Below, piece after piece: positions 26,359 to 35,800 of a DNA stretch of 64,000 nucleotides. Every line of letters begins with the position of its first letter. Position 1 is the stretch's first letter. A model generated the notes under the pieces. The model saw only the letters and a program-made list of their open reading frames with translations, was not told where the DNA came from and ran no database searches. Made by a program: the position numbers and the translations under genes. Source of the stretch: Saprospiraceae bacterium (GTDB lineage: Bacteria > Bacteroidota > Bacteroidia > Chitinophagales > Saprospiraceae); the NCBI GenBank assembly GCA_022842725.1, contig JALHOZ010000004.1:1-64000 (forward strand). The letters run 5' to 3'.

Positions 26359-28461
26359 TTACAACAAAACAACTTTTATAACCGACACAGAATACCCTTT
26401 GATAAATATTTTCAGAAAATAAATTCCAGCCGGCAAAACAAGTTTGTCGTTCAGGGTAAAATGGGTTGTTCCGTTGCTTTCCGAACCTTCCTGTAAAACG
26501 TGAATATTATTTCCGGTGATATCAGAAAGAGTCACCCCGGCGATCAAACTTTTTTGAAATGGAACTGACAGGTTTACGACCCCGTTGGAAGGATTGGGAA
26601 AAACTTCAAAAATATCAGGTGAAAGTTCTTCGGTTGCCGTCGAAACTTCATCGGTAATATTGATTTCATCGAGATACATATTATTGGAGCCTGCATTATT
26701 GGAATCCGACCCGAAATAAAAGCGGAAACGTACACTGGGTTTGTTTTTAAAAATATTCGAAAAGTTTCCTGTCAGATTGACTTTTCTCCAATCTTCCGGT
26801 CCGACAGGTTCAAACAAGGTACTTTTTACTTTTCCTGTATTATTGGCCATAACATTGGCAGAAGGAACTCCGGGAAAGTTTTTCCAGGATTCTCCGCAAT
26901 CAAAAGTATATTCTAACCTGAAAGAATCAGCCTGGTTTTCATATCTTTTAGAATAAGCATAATAAAATGACATCTCAGGTTTGTCTGACAGGCTCAGATC
27001 AAAAAATCCGGTTTCAAAATAATCCCGTTTGGCACCTAAAGCCGGATTGGAAAAGTTATTCAGATAAATACAACCTTCTGTTTGATTGGCACCAATAAAA
27101 GGTTGAATTTCCCATTTAGAACCGTCAGCAGGTTGATTGTAAACTTCAAGATCATCGGGTAAAAACTCTTCAGAAAATGAATACCTGTGTTCCGGTCTTT
27201 TACCGTTTTCACCGTCAAGTACTTTCACAAACCGGCTCAATGTATCGCTGCCATTAGCGCTGGTTACCACCAGGGTTATCAAAAACTCACCAACTTCTGC
27301 AAAAGTAGCTTCAACCGTGCTGTCTGTGGAAGTCTCCGGGAAACCACCTTCAAAATTCCATAACAAACTCCCTGAAGTATCTCCGGTTTGACTTTGGTTG
27401 GTAAAAACAACCGACTGACCTTTACAAATGGTTAAACTACTCATGTCAAAATCAGCTTTGACGGCACAAAGATTACTTCCTGTTACTCCGGTCGCAATGA
27501 GGTTTTCTTCACTGATCAACTGATTCCTTTTGTTTAATCCGAGATTTATGGTTTCATGCATATAATCCGACTGGCCGTTGGTAAACATGAGTTTGCAAGG
27601 TGCATAATCCATATAATTCTGAACACTTTCTTCGATAAGCGGGTCACAAATTTTTGAATTATTGATCGCACAGGTTGTAAAACCTTTGGTTAACGGTGTA
27701 TCGTCGACAAAATCATCACCACATGCCACGCCGGGTGCATTTGTAACTCCCCACGTATGCGGCAAACCAAACCAATGGCCTACTTCATGCGTCAGTGCTC
27801 TGGAATTGGCTACACTTGCGGTGCCGATACTTCCCATGATATTGTGTTGAATGACGATCGCATCGGCAGATTCCGGGATGCCGATACCCGGAAGAAAAGT
27901 ATAAGCCGGAGCTATGTTGATAGAGCGAACGACATAAACATTCAGGTATTTTTCCGGAGGCCACGTGTAGGTAAAATCTGCCAGGTTGTTGGCATTCCAT
28001 ACCGTTTTGGGAGTGTAATGGCGGACGATCCCATTGGTACAATAACCATCCGGATCAATGGTTGCCAGTTTAAAGGCAAAATTTACTTTGGCAATGTTGT
28101 TTTTAAAGGCCGGAACCACCATGGAAGTATCTGCATTCATTTTTTGATAATCACGGTTCAGAATCCTGATCTGATCAAAAATCTGTTCGTCACGCACATT
28201 TTCAGGTCCGTTGAGATGCAATATATGAAATACTACCGGTATGGTATAAAGTGTATCATTCCGGTTTTCAATATGTTTATTTTTCAGATTTTTGTAAATC
28301 TTTTCCAATGTTACGTCATAGTTGTTCATCTTTTCAGGATGTTTGACAAACCATTGTCGGGTGACGTGCGCCTGTCCACATGGCTCATCGTGCTGAGCAT
28401 AAAGCGTAAAACACGAAAAAAACCAAAAACTAAGGGTAAAAAAATACATTTTAAACAACAT
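26359..28461 (-). CDS. Secreted M43 (pappalysin-type) metallopeptidase with PKD domain and T9SS type A tail
   Basis: Protein of 700 residues; the ATG at 28449 is an equally good start. After a signal peptide, the M43 catalytic domain carries HEVGHWFGLPH (H225, E226, H229, H235) and the Met-turn region VQNYMDYAP. A PKD-like beta-domain (about 340-420) is followed by a jelly-roll region with paired cysteines. A C-terminal type A sorting domain begins FEVFPNPSNGVVNLS and ends with Ile/Val-rich strands. It should be exported through T9SS as an extracellular protease. It is monocistronic, with a -7 box just upstream and a hairpin downstream. Confidence 0.9.
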   Translation of the reverse strand: MLFKMYFFTLSFWFFSCFTLYAQHDEPCGQAHVTRQWFVKHPEKMNNYDVTLEKIYKNLKNKHIENRNDTLYTIPVVFHILHLNGPENVRDEQIFDQIRILNRDYQKMNADTSMVVPAFKNNIAKVNFAFKLATIDPDGYCTNGIVRHYTPKTVWNANNLADFTYTWPPEKYLNVYVVRSINIAPAYTFLPGIGIPESADAIVIQHNIMGSIGTASVANSRALTHEVGHWFGLPHTWGVTNAPGVACGDDFVDDTPLTKGFTTCAINNSKICDPLIEESVQNYMDYAPCKLMFTNGQSDYMHETINLGLNKRNQLISEENLIATGVTGSNLCAVKADFDMSSLTICKGQSVVFTNQSQTGDTSGSLLWNFEGGFPETSTDSTVEATFAEVGEFLITLVVTSANGSDTLSRFVKVLDGENGKRPEHRYSFSEEFLPDDLEVYNQPADGSKWEIQPFIGANQTEGCIYLNNFSNPALGAKRDYFETGFFDLSLSDKPEMSFYYAYSKRYENQADSFRLEYTFDCGESWKNFPGVPSANVMANNTGKVKSTLFEPVGPEDWRKVNLTGNFSNIFKNKPSVRFRFYFGSDSNNAGSNNMYLDEINITDEVSTATEELSPDIFEVFPNPSNGVVNLSVPFQKSLIAGVTLSDITGNNIHVLQEGSESNGTTHFTLNDKLVLPAGIYFLKIFIKGYSVSVIKVVLL

Positions 28462-28478
28462 AATCTCAATATTTTTGA

Positions 28479-28486
28479 CAAAATTA
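28479..28486 (-). promoter_or_regulatory. -7 box (TAATTTTG) of the M43 protease gene
   Basis: Matches TAnnTTTG on the minus strand, 18 bases before the ATG at 28461 and 30 before the ATG at 28449. The latter gives the leader length seen at other genes here. Confidence 0.4.
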
Positions 28487-28684
28487 CGGAGGACACCTGC
28501 TACAAAATTTATCCAAAACTGCTAATTTAGCAACATGCCGGGAAAAATAATTTCCTTAATGACCATCATAAAAAATATTCACAAAAAATACACTGATTTT
28601 TGAAGACTGCGGCAACAAATGTAAACAAATATATAATTTACAATTCCTTTTTGCCCAACTCCTACCTACTCAAACAATAATTGT

Positions 28685-28692
28685 TATTTTTG
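28685..28692 (+). promoter_or_regulatory. -7 box (TATTTTTG) of the HhH barrel gene
   Basis: Matches TAnnTTTG, 28 bases before the ATG at 28713. Confidence 0.45.
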
Positions 28693-28712
28693 CTGTCGGC
28701 AATAAAAATTTT

Positions 28713-30812
28713 ATGATCCGATCACATTACAGACAGCAAACTTTGCGCTTCCTTTCCTTATGGTTTGGGGTTCAGTTAATGTTTGTATACCCTTCATTTT
28801 CACAAAATGTGCAGGACAATCCATTAGTTGCCACCATTATTGAGGATTTTTTGGAAAACAGTGAAGACGAAAATTTTGATTTTAACACCATATTCGAAAA
28901 TCTGTCTTTCTACTATCAGAATCCTATCGACATTAATGAGGCCACGGAAGAAGAACTTCGCGATCTCATCATCATCAATGAAAACCAGATTCGTCAGCTG
29001 CTGCAACACCGAAATACCTTCGGCAATTTCCTGAGTATTTATGAATTACAGACCATTCCGTCCTGGACACTTCCGTTTATCAAAAACATTGTTCCGTTTC
29101 TTACCGTCAAAAGAGGATTTAAGGATTTGTACGCCTTCAACTGGAAAGAATTTTACAAAGAGGGAGATTCCGATCTTTTCCTCAAAGCAAAAAGGGTCAT
29201 GCAAACCCGCAAAGGTTACCTTCCCAACAGTGATGGTGTCCCACCTTATATTGGCGATCCCAACAGTTTTTACCTTCGTTACCGATATCAGGCAGGCAAT
29301 TATTTCAGGATGGGTCTGACGGCTGAAAAAGATCCCGGAGAACCCTTTTTCAGAGATATCAATCGGGCAGGTTTTGACTTTTATTCGTTTTTCCTGCACG
29401 GAACCAAACTCACACCCAAGATCAATTCAGTTACTATCGGTGATTTTACGGCGAGTATGGGTCAGGGTCTCATCATCCACAATGATTTTGGCGGCCGAAA
29501 ATCATCTTTTGTGATGAATGTCAAAAAAGGCAACCGTTTTTCGCGTCCTTACAGTTCGGTAAATGAAGTTAATTATTTCCGGGGCGTGGCAGCGGAGTTT
29601 CAACCACACCCACAGATTCGTGTCGGATTATTGGCGTCTTACAAACCACTTAATGCACGAATTCAAAGTGATACAACTGAAAATTCTGATTTTGAAAATT
29701 TTTCGTCCATCATAGAAAGTGGTTTACACCGCACCGCTACAGAAATGTTAGGCAAAAATATTGCAAAACAAATGAATGCCGGTGGCAGTGTAAAATATGA
29801 AAATAAAAACCTGAGACTGGGTCTGAATTATTTATATACAGGATTCAACATTCCTTTCATCAGAGACGAAGCTTTGTACCGAAAATATACCTTTACAGGA
29901 AAACAATTGCACAATACCAGTTTTGATTATCAATATCAAAGACGAAATGTCACCTTTTTCGGAGAATGGGCAGTCAGTGACAACGGAGCACCTGCCATTA
30001 CCAATGGTTTATTAGCCAGTCTGGACAGAAGGGTTGATTTTTCCATGTTATACAGGCATTTTTCGCCTGAATATCAGGTGTTGAACGCCAATGCATTCGG
30101 AGATGGCACCTTGCCCATCAATGAAAATGGTTTGTATACCGGATTTGATATCCGCCCTTTTCCAAAAATTGTCGTCAGCACCTATGTTGACTTCTGGAAA
30201 AATCCCTGGGTGGGCTATCGCCGCAACGGACCGACACAAGGCAGAGACTTTTTTGTCAAAATCGCTTATACACTCAAACGAAAACTCGATGTGTATACAC
30301 AATATCGTTTTGTCAATAAACAACTCAATCCTTCTTCTACATCAGGAGATTACATCTATGCACCAGAGGATTTTGTTTTACAACGACTGCGGTTTCATAT
30401 GAATTACAAAATCTCTTCCGAATGGGAAATCCGGAACAGGATTGAATTTTCTTTTTATGAAAAAGGTAGCCGGTCTTCAGGTGTACTCATGTACCAGGAC
30501 CTCATTTACAAACCTATCGCCAAACCCTTCTCTTTTTCGGCCCGATACTGTGTTTTTGACATTGAAAGTTTTGATGCCAGAATTTATACCTATGAAAATG
30601 ACATCTTATTTGAGTTTTTTATACCTTTTTTCCAACACAGAGGGTCCAGGGTATATGCCAATTTCAGATACCGCATCAACAATTGGCTGACCTGGGAATT
30701 TCGTTACGGCAACACCTTTTTTACCACAGATGGTGTCATCGGTTCCGGCAATGAATTTATAGACGGCCGCAACAGAACTGAGTTGAAAACCCAATTAAAA
30801 ATCAGTTTCTAA
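28713..30812 (+). CDS. Helix-hairpin-helix outer-membrane barrel protein
   Basis: Protein of 699 residues with a signal peptide (cleavage near YPSFSQ). Residues about 65-130 contain two helix-hairpin-helix-like units resembling ComEA (IDINEATEEELRDLIIINEN and FGNFLSIYELQTIPSWTLPF). The remaining 550 residues alternate aromatic and polar residues and end in LKTQLKISF, as expected for an outer-membrane beta-barrel with a C-terminal Phe. This HhH-plus-barrel family is widespread in Bacteroidota. A role in DNA binding or uptake has been suggested by the HhH part only. It is followed 11 bases later by the Smr gene. Confidence 0.85.
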   Translation: MIRSHYRQQTLRFLSLWFGVQLMFVYPSFSQNVQDNPLVATIIEDFLENSEDENFDFNTIFENLSFYYQNPIDINEATEEELRDLIIINENQIRQLLQHRNTFGNFLSIYELQTIPSWTLPFIKNIVPFLTVKRGFKDLYAFNWKEFYKEGDSDLFLKAKRVMQTRKGYLPNSDGVPPYIGDPNSFYLRYRYQAGNYFRMGLTAEKDPGEPFFRDINRAGFDFYSFFLHGTKLTPKINSVTIGDFTASMGQGLIIHNDFGGRKSSFVMNVKKGNRFSRPYSSVNEVNYFRGVAAEFQPHPQIRVGLLASYKPLNARIQSDTTENSDFENFSSIIESGLHRTATEMLGKNIAKQMNAGGSVKYENKNLRLGLNYLYTGFNIPFIRDEALYRKYTFTGKQLHNTSFDYQYQRRNVTFFGEWAVSDNGAPAITNGLLASLDRRVDFSMLYRHFSPEYQVLNANAFGDGTLPINENGLYTGFDIRPFPKIVVSTYVDFWKNPWVGYRRNGPTQGRDFFVKIAYTLKRKLDVYTQYRFVNKQLNPSSTSGDYIYAPEDFVLQRLRFHMNYKISSEWEIRNRIEFSFYEKGSRSSGVLMYQDLIYKPIAKPFSFSARYCVFDIESFDARIYTYENDILFEFFIPFFQHRGSRVYANFRYRINNWLTWEFRYGNTFFTTDGVIGSGNEFIDGRNRTELKTQLKISF

Positions 30813-30823
30813 ACAAAGCTATT

Positions 30824-31309
30824 ATGTCATTCTGGATAGGGGAAAAAGTGTTTCTGATCAAATCCCAACGTAAAGGGGTCGTTCAGGAAGTTTTGAAAGA
30901 TGGCAAAGTCCGGGTTAAAACAGATGAAGGCGTCATATTAACCAACGCCGGCAATATCAAAGTGTTGGATGAAGAAAAATTTGAGTTTCCGGATTGGGTA
31001 TTTGACAAAAAAGAGTCAAAACCGGTTCTGATGGATATCACACAATCCAACACAATCGACCTGCATATCGAAAAACTCGAACCTTCGATGATAAACAGTG
31101 GTGCCATTCTTATATTACAATACCAGCTCAGGATGTGTCGCGCCTTTTTTAAGGACAGTTATCAAAGAAAGAGATCAATCGTCTACGTTATCTGTGGAAA
31201 AGGAGAAGGCGTACTCAAAAGTGAGGTCACCGCTGTAGCGAAAAATGAATTTTCGGTTCGTTTTGTCTATGAAAAAAATGAAGGTGGTATGCTTGAAATC
31301 TGGCTGTAA
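30824..31309 (+). CDS. Smr domain protein (DUF2027-like)
   Basis: Protein of 161 residues. An N-terminal SH3-like barrel (IGEKVFLIKSQRKGVVQEVL) is followed by a C-terminal Smr domain with IDLHIEKL and the conserved GKGEGVLKSEV loop. Smr domains of MutS2-type proteins bind or nick branched DNA or RNA. This stand-alone protein resembles the Bacteroidota DUF2027/Smr group whose role is undefined. No signal peptide. Probably co-transcribed with the preceding barrel gene. Confidence 0.85.
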   Translation: MSFWIGEKVFLIKSQRKGVVQEVLKDGKVRVKTDEGVILTNAGNIKVLDEEKFEFPDWVFDKKESKPVLMDITQSNTIDLHIEKLEPSMINSGAILILQYQLRMCRAFFKDSYQRKRSIVYVICGKGEGVLKSEVTAVAKNEFSVRFVYEKNEGGMLEIWL

Positions 31310-31385
31310 AAGGATCTTCCTATCATTTTGAAGATTTTTTTATCTTTTTCATGATTGAAATGCCGAAAAATAAATGATTAATTAC

Positions 31386-31393
31386 TACATTTG
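31386..31393 (+). promoter_or_regulatory. -7 box (TACATTTG) of the yceD-rpmF operon
   Basis: Matches TAnnTTTG exactly, 36 bases before the ATG at 31422. It lies inside the longer frame that starts at 31374, which argues against that start. Confidence 0.55.
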
Positions 31394-31421
31394 CAGCCCG
31401 ATTTCAAAAAGTTCTTTTATC

Positions 31422-31937
31422 ATGGACAAGTTACAACATTTTTCATTACCAATATCGGGGTTGAAGAATGAGTTACACGAATATACGTTTGAGATAGATG
31501 ATGATTTTTTTGCTGAGTTCGATCAGAATTTGGTCAAAAAAGGAAAGTTTATTGCAAATGTTGACGTAGATAAAAGGAGTAACCATATCATACTTCATAC
31601 CAAAATCAAAGGATTTGTGGAAACGAATTGTGATCGTTGTCTGGCTGATATTCATTTGCCTGTTGTTGCTGAAAGCACTTTGCACGTCAAACCGGGCAAT
31701 CCCGATGAAAGTGATGACGAAGTGATGTTTATCAAAGAAGAGGACACATCATTGAATCTTGCCGGATTACTTTATGAAAACATTTTGGTATCTGTCCCAC
31801 TCATCAAAATTTATGATTGCGAAAGTGAAAATATCCGCCCTTGTAATGATGAAGTGTTAAAATATCTGACAGAAACCAGAGAACAAAAAGAAGACGATGG
31901 GGATACCATCAATATATTCAAAGACATTAAATTGTAA
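31422..31937 (+). CDS. YceD/DUF177 family protein
   Basis: About 171 residues from the ATG at 31422 (MDKLQHFSLPISGL). A conserved FVETNCDRCLADIHLPV segment carries the paired cysteines of DUF177, and the C-terminus has VPLIKIYDCES. DUF177/YceD genes lie directly upstream of rpmF in most bacteria and are needed for normal 23S rRNA processing in some. Here rpmF follows by 18 bases, the standard arrangement. Confidence 0.9.
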   Translation: MDKLQHFSLPISGLKNELHEYTFEIDDDFFAEFDQNLVKKGKFIANVDVDKRSNHIILHTKIKGFVETNCDRCLADIHLPVVAESTLHVKPGNPDESDDEVMFIKEEDTSLNLAGLLYENILVSVPLIKIYDCESENIRPCNDEVLKYLTETREQKEDDGDTINIFKDIKL

Positions 31938-31955
31938 GTACTAAAATATTTTATT

Positions 31956-32156
31956 ATGGCACATCCTAAGAGCAGGGTTTCCAAATCCAAAAAAAATAAA
32001 AGAAGAACACACCACAAGGCAGAGATGCCTCAGTTGACCGTATGCAGAACTACCGGTGAAACCCACATGATGCACAGAGCTTACTGGCATGAAGGCAACA
32101 TGTATTATAACAGCAAAATGGTCATTCAGGCCAAAGTAGAAGAAGAGGTAGAATAA
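31956..32156 (+). CDS. rpmF: 50S ribosomal protein L32
   Basis: Protein of 66 residues with the L32 start AHPKSRVSKSKKNKRRTHHK and the middle MPQLTVCRTTGETHMMHRAY. It has only one cysteine, so it is the zinc-free (C-minus) form. Translation follows yceD on the same message, and a hairpin terminator lies 27 bases downstream. Confidence 0.97.
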   Translation: MAHPKSRVSKSKKNKRRTHHKAEMPQLTVCRTTGETHMMHRAYWHEGNMYYNSKMVIQAKVEEEVE

Positions 32157-32182
32157 TTTCCTTATTTCGGATACAAAATAAT

Positions 32183-32214
32183 AAGCTCCTTTTCATTTGA
32201 TGAGGGGCTTTTCT
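32183..32214 (+). terminator. Terminator of the yceD-rpmF operon
   Basis: AAGCTCC and GGGGCTT arms enclose a TCAT...ATGA inner stem and are followed by TTTTC. The stem is short with one G-T pair but sits where a terminator is expected. Confidence 0.6.
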
Positions 32215-32273
32215 TGTTTGATTAAGACTACCCTTTTTGTAAAAAATCACCGTGCAATACCGGAATATTTTAA

Positions 32274-32281
32274 TATTTTTG
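32274..32281 (+). promoter_or_regulatory. -7 box (TATTTTTG) of the 32.3-kb secreted protein gene
   Basis: Matches TAnnTTTG, 29 bases before the ATG at 32303, supporting that start rather than an earlier one at 32252. Confidence 0.4.
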
Positions 32282-32302
32282 CTGCTTACAAATCCCGCAA
32301 AA

Positions 32303-33301
32303 ATGAAAATGTTATTTTTACTCTTTATAGGTTTTACGTTTTCCCTCCAAACCGTGGCACAAAATCAGGGTTGTAAAAACTTCGGATTGTATTACGAGGC
32401 ACACAGACAAAGCAAAAAAGGAAATATCGATAAAGCTGATTCCCTGTTTTATGAAGTTTTTTCGTCAGGATTCGGCGATTTGTCACATACCTACAATACC
32501 CTTTCCTGGGCTTTCCGGGAAAAAAGAGAAAAACTGATACCCGTTCTGCTGAAACACGGATGTCTGAAAGGTGAGTCGTATTATGAACTTCAATCTTACC
32601 TGAGTCAAAATGGTCAGCAAAACCATTTCCTTTCTGAAGAAGATTATCTGGTTTGGAGAAAAACCTATGAAAGCGGACTCGACACCCTCATGATCAAAGA
32701 ATTATTGGACATGGAATCCAAAGATCAGTACGTTCGCTCTTCCGAAGATCTTTTTAAATCTCCTTACCGCGCCATGGTCGACAACACCAATGCTTTCAGA
32801 CTAAAACAATTAATCACCTACAACCGGGGAAAATTTCCTTCTTACGCTCAGATCGGAAAGGATGGTTATGACGCATTATGTCTGCTTATGGTTCATCAGA
32901 ACATTGATGTGATATCTGACATCCTGCCTGTTTTGATTGATGCCATCCAAAATAATGAATTTTATGACCATCATGCCGTATTATATCAGATAGACAGAAA
33001 TATGGAGGGCAATCCTTTTGTTTTTGAATATGAACCTTCCACAAAATCATTGGTAAAAACAAAACCCAATGTTGAAATTCCGGGATACGGTTTTACCCAA
33101 TATTACGGTTCCCTGCATGTTTTTGACCCAAAATCTCAAAAGGTCTACCGTATCCCGAATTTTCCGGAAGTCGATCAAACAAAAAAACAGGCATTGTTTG
33201 ATGCCCTTTGCTATCCCGACCCCAATCCGCTCAATGATCATGTAAGAAATGTCGACATAAATACTTTTTTGAATATTTTTGACCTGAACCAAAAAAAATA
33301 A
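32303..33301 (+). CDS. Secreted protein of unknown function
   Basis: About 332 residues from 32303, with signal peptide MKMLFLLFIGFTFSLQTVAQ. Two short helical repeats near the N-terminus (YYEAHRQSKKGNIDKADSLF, FREKREKLIPVLLKHGC) suggest a TPR-like region; the rest is mixed alpha/beta with several Tyr-Asp rich stretches. No family recognised. It is monocistronic on the plus strand and should be periplasmic. Confidence 0.75.
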   Translation: MKMLFLLFIGFTFSLQTVAQNQGCKNFGLYYEAHRQSKKGNIDKADSLFYEVFSSGFGDLSHTYNTLSWAFREKREKLIPVLLKHGCLKGESYYELQSYLSQNGQQNHFLSEEDYLVWRKTYESGLDTLMIKELLDMESKDQYVRSSEDLFKSPYRAMVDNTNAFRLKQLITYNRGKFPSYAQIGKDGYDALCLLMVHQNIDVISDILPVLIDAIQNNEFYDHHAVLYQIDRNMEGNPFVFEYEPSTKSLVKTKPNVEIPGYGFTQYYGSLHVFDPKSQKVYRIPNFPEVDQTKKQALFDALCYPDPNPLNDHVRNVDINTFLNIFDLNQKK

Positions 33302-33414
33302 TGAAGTATGTTTTGAGTAAACAAGACCGGTTTTAAGTGCTTATAAAACAAAGTTTTGTTGAAAAAAACACGAAATATTTTGGCCGAATTTCCGGTTTTA
33401 CCACCAACAATTAG

Positions 33415-33422
33415 TACTTTTG
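33415..33422 (+). promoter_or_regulatory. -7 box (TACTTTTG) upstream of the coiled-coil protein gene
   Basis: Matches TAnnTTTG, 75 bases before the ATG at 33490, implying a leader of about 60 bases. Confidence 0.35.
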
Positions 33423-33489
33423 CATGTAACATCGTCGTTATATAAGTAGTTATATCTTTTTTATTCATCACCTTTCAACTTTAGTAAAC

Positions 33490-33900
33490 ATGTATTTCAA
33501 AATCATTTCTTCCCTTTCTGTTTTTTTAATGATCGTTTTGGCCAATCCTCAATCAGCTTTGGCACAACGAAACGAAAAAGATTATCAGTTTCTTAAAATG
33601 GCTGAAAAAGATCTTTCCGTAAGTCAGAAAACGCTTGAAAAAGCTCAGAAATCTTATGAAAAAGCCAATGCTACTTATGCCAAAGCTGAAGCCACCTACG
33701 AAAAACAAATGGGAAAAAATGGCGAAAAAGCAGCAAAAATGAAACTGAAAGACGCCGAAAAAAATGTCAAATACGCTGAAAAAGATGTAGCCAAATGCGA
33801 AAAAGAAGTCGAAAAAGCCCAACAAAAAGTTGATAAATACAAAGAAAAAATGGGCATGGATTCAGAAGACGAAGGCGAAACCGAAGAAGAAGATAATTAA
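33490..33900 (+). CDS. Secreted coiled-coil protein, Lys/Glu/Ala rich
   Basis: Protein of 136 residues: a signal peptide to about residue 25 (SALAQ), then a continuous heptad-like helix of Lys, Glu and Ala (for example KMKLKDAEKNVKYAEKDVAK), then an acidic tail (DSEDEGETEEEDN). A single Cys lies in the helix. It should form a periplasmic or surface coiled coil. No family can be named from composition alone. Codon use matches its neighbours. Confidence 0.72.
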   Translation: MYFKIISSLSVFLMIVLANPQSALAQRNEKDYQFLKMAEKDLSVSQKTLEKAQKSYEKANATYAKAEATYEKQMGKNGEKAAKMKLKDAEKNVKYAEKDVAKCEKEVEKAQQKVDKYKEKMGMDSEDEGETEEEDN

Positions 33901-33924
33901 TCAACATAATTAAACATATTATTT

Positions 33925-34314
33925 GTGTCTAAAAAAATCATCAACAGCAGTAAAGCACCCAGTCCGGTAGGTCCGTATAATCAATCCGTTTTGGCAGGAA
34001 ATACACTTTATGTTAGCGGTCAGATAGCCATAGATCAGAATACAGGTGAGTTGCAACTTTCAGATATCGAGACGGAAACCCATCAGGTTATGAAAAACCT
34101 TTCTTTTATTTTGGCTGAAGCAGGACTGACGTTTGATCATGTAGTCAAATGTTCTGTTTTTGTCAAAGATATGGGCATGTACTCCCGAATCAATGCAGTA
34201 TATGCATCCTATTTTGACGAATCCACAGCGCCCGCCCGAGAATTGGTGGAGGTGGCCAATTTACCCAAATATGTCAACGTAGAAGTGAGTTGTATCGCCG
34301 TGTTACCAGGCTAA
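33925..34314 (+). CDS. RidA family enamine/imine deaminase
   Basis: Protein of 129 residues from a GTG start. The family segments are SPVGPYNQSVLAGNTLYVSG and the Arg-containing APARELVEVANLP loop, whose Arg anchors the substrate carboxylate. RidA trimers hydrolyse reactive enamine/imine intermediates from PLP enzymes. The length is standard. It is followed 10 bases later by the GH109-like gene, probably in one transcript. Confidence 0.92.
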   Translation: MSKKIINSSKAPSPVGPYNQSVLAGNTLYVSGQIAIDQNTGELQLSDIETETHQVMKNLSFILAEAGLTFDHVVKCSVFVKDMGMYSRINAVYASYFDESTAPARELVEVANLPKYVNVEVSCIAVLPG

Positions 34315-34324
34315 ACCGTTTTTT

Positions 34325-35695
34325 ATGTTACGAAGAACTTTTTTAAAAGATGTAGCGGTAGTCACTGCTGCTACAAGTATTCTGCCTGATACATTGATCG
34401 GTCAAAAACATAAACTAAACAAAATTTCACTTGCTTTTATCGGTGTGGGAGCCAGAGGTATGGATACCCTTTCCCTGGCACTGTTGAGAGATGATGTGAT
34501 CGTAACTGCCATCGGTGATATCGATGTTGCGGAAGCCGAAAAAGCCAAACAACTGGTCAAAGAAAAACAAGGCCACGAACCAAAACTTTTTACCAAAGGT
34601 CCCTATGATTACCGGAATCTTTTGGTGCAAACCAAACCGGATGCAGTAATCATTTCCACACCATGGGAATGGCACACCATCATGTCGGTGGATGCTCTGG
34701 AAAACAAAACAGCCGTAGGTTGTGAAGTTGCAGGCGCTACAAGTATTGAAGAATGCTGGCAGCTGGTGCGTGCTTATGAATCCACAAGGACACCCTTTAT
34801 GATTCTCGAAAATGTTTGTTACCGCAGAGATGTGATGGCCGTTTTACAAATGGTCAGACAAAATATCTTCGGAGAACTCATCCATCTCGAAGGAGGGTAT
34901 CAACATGATCTGAGAGAAGTAAAATTCAATAACGGCAAACAACTTTACGGTGGTGGCGTCGAATTTGGTGAAAAAGGATTTAGTGAAGCCCGGTGGCGCA
35001 CCCAACATTCGGTATACAGAAACGGTGACCTCTACCCTACGCATGGTATTGGACCCATTCACAACATGCTGAATATCAACCGCGGCAATCGTTTTGTCAG
35101 ATTGACTTCCATAGCTTCAAAGTCACGTGGACTTCATGAACATATCCTCAATCACCCGAATGGCGGCAAAAACCATCCGAATACAGATGTAAAATTTTCC
35201 CTGGGTGATGTGGTTGTTACTTCTATTCAAACCCATAACGGAGAAAGTATCATCCTGACCCATGACACAAGCCTGCCCAGACCTTATTCCCTGGGTTTCC
35301 GTGTGCAAGGCACCAAAGGTATCTGGATGGATATCAACAAGTCCATACATATCGAAGGAAAAAGTCCGGCCCATAAATGGGAAAATGCCGACACATACCT
35401 GAAACAGTACGACCATCCTCTTTGGCAAAAATACGGAGAAAAAGCCTCAGGTGCCGGTCATGGTGGTATGGATTTTTTTGTTTTACACGCCTTTATTGAG
35501 GCATTAAAAAGAAAGGAAGATATGCCTCTGGATGTGTATGACCATGCATGCTGGGCTGCCATCACGTGTTTATCAGAACAATCCATAGCTGAAGGAAATG
35601 CACCACAATCATTTCCCGACTTTACAAATGGAAAATGGATGTCAAGAAAACCGATATTTGCGATGGCAGGAGAAAATAACGAATGGTTGTATTGA
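34325..35695 (+). CDS. Gfo/Idh/MocA oxidoreductase, GH109-like
   Basis: Protein of 456 residues. A twin-arginine-type start MLRRTFLKD and hydrophobic stretch suggest Tat export. The Rossmann segment ISLAFIGVGARGM binds NAD. The YPTHGIGPIHNMLNINRGNRF segment and GAGHGGMDFFVLHAFIEAL are typical of glycoside hydrolase family 109, NAD-dependent alpha-N-acetylgalactosaminidases. The GH109 assignment is by motif recall; related MocA-type sugar dehydrogenases remain possible. Confidence 0.82.
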   Translation: MLRRTFLKDVAVVTAATSILPDTLIGQKHKLNKISLAFIGVGARGMDTLSLALLRDDVIVTAIGDIDVAEAEKAKQLVKEKQGHEPKLFTKGPYDYRNLLVQTKPDAVIISTPWEWHTIMSVDALENKTAVGCEVAGATSIEECWQLVRAYESTRTPFMILENVCYRRDVMAVLQMVRQNIFGELIHLEGGYQHDLREVKFNNGKQLYGGGVEFGEKGFSEARWRTQHSVYRNGDLYPTHGIGPIHNMLNINRGNRFVRLTSIASKSRGLHEHILNHPNGGKNHPNTDVKFSLGDVVVTSIQTHNGESIILTHDTSLPRPYSLGFRVQGTKGIWMDINKSIHIEGKSPAHKWENADTYLKQYDHPLWQKYGEKASGAGHGGMDFFVLHAFIEALKRKEDMPLDVYDHACWAAITCLSEQSIAEGNAPQSFPDFTNGKWMSRKPIFAMAGENNEWLY

Positions 35696-35800
35696 TTTTA
35701 ATTATCCTTACACATGGGATTGTTTCCAAACCAAACGTCTCATGAGTACACTTTTTTTACTTAACTTCATCTTTCCGAAAGGAAAAAATAATTGTGTTTT

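Noticed and set aside
27757-28530. 257-codon frame antisense to the M43 protease gene
   Set aside because: It lies wholly opposite a well-supported gene with catalytic motifs and has no recognisable domain.
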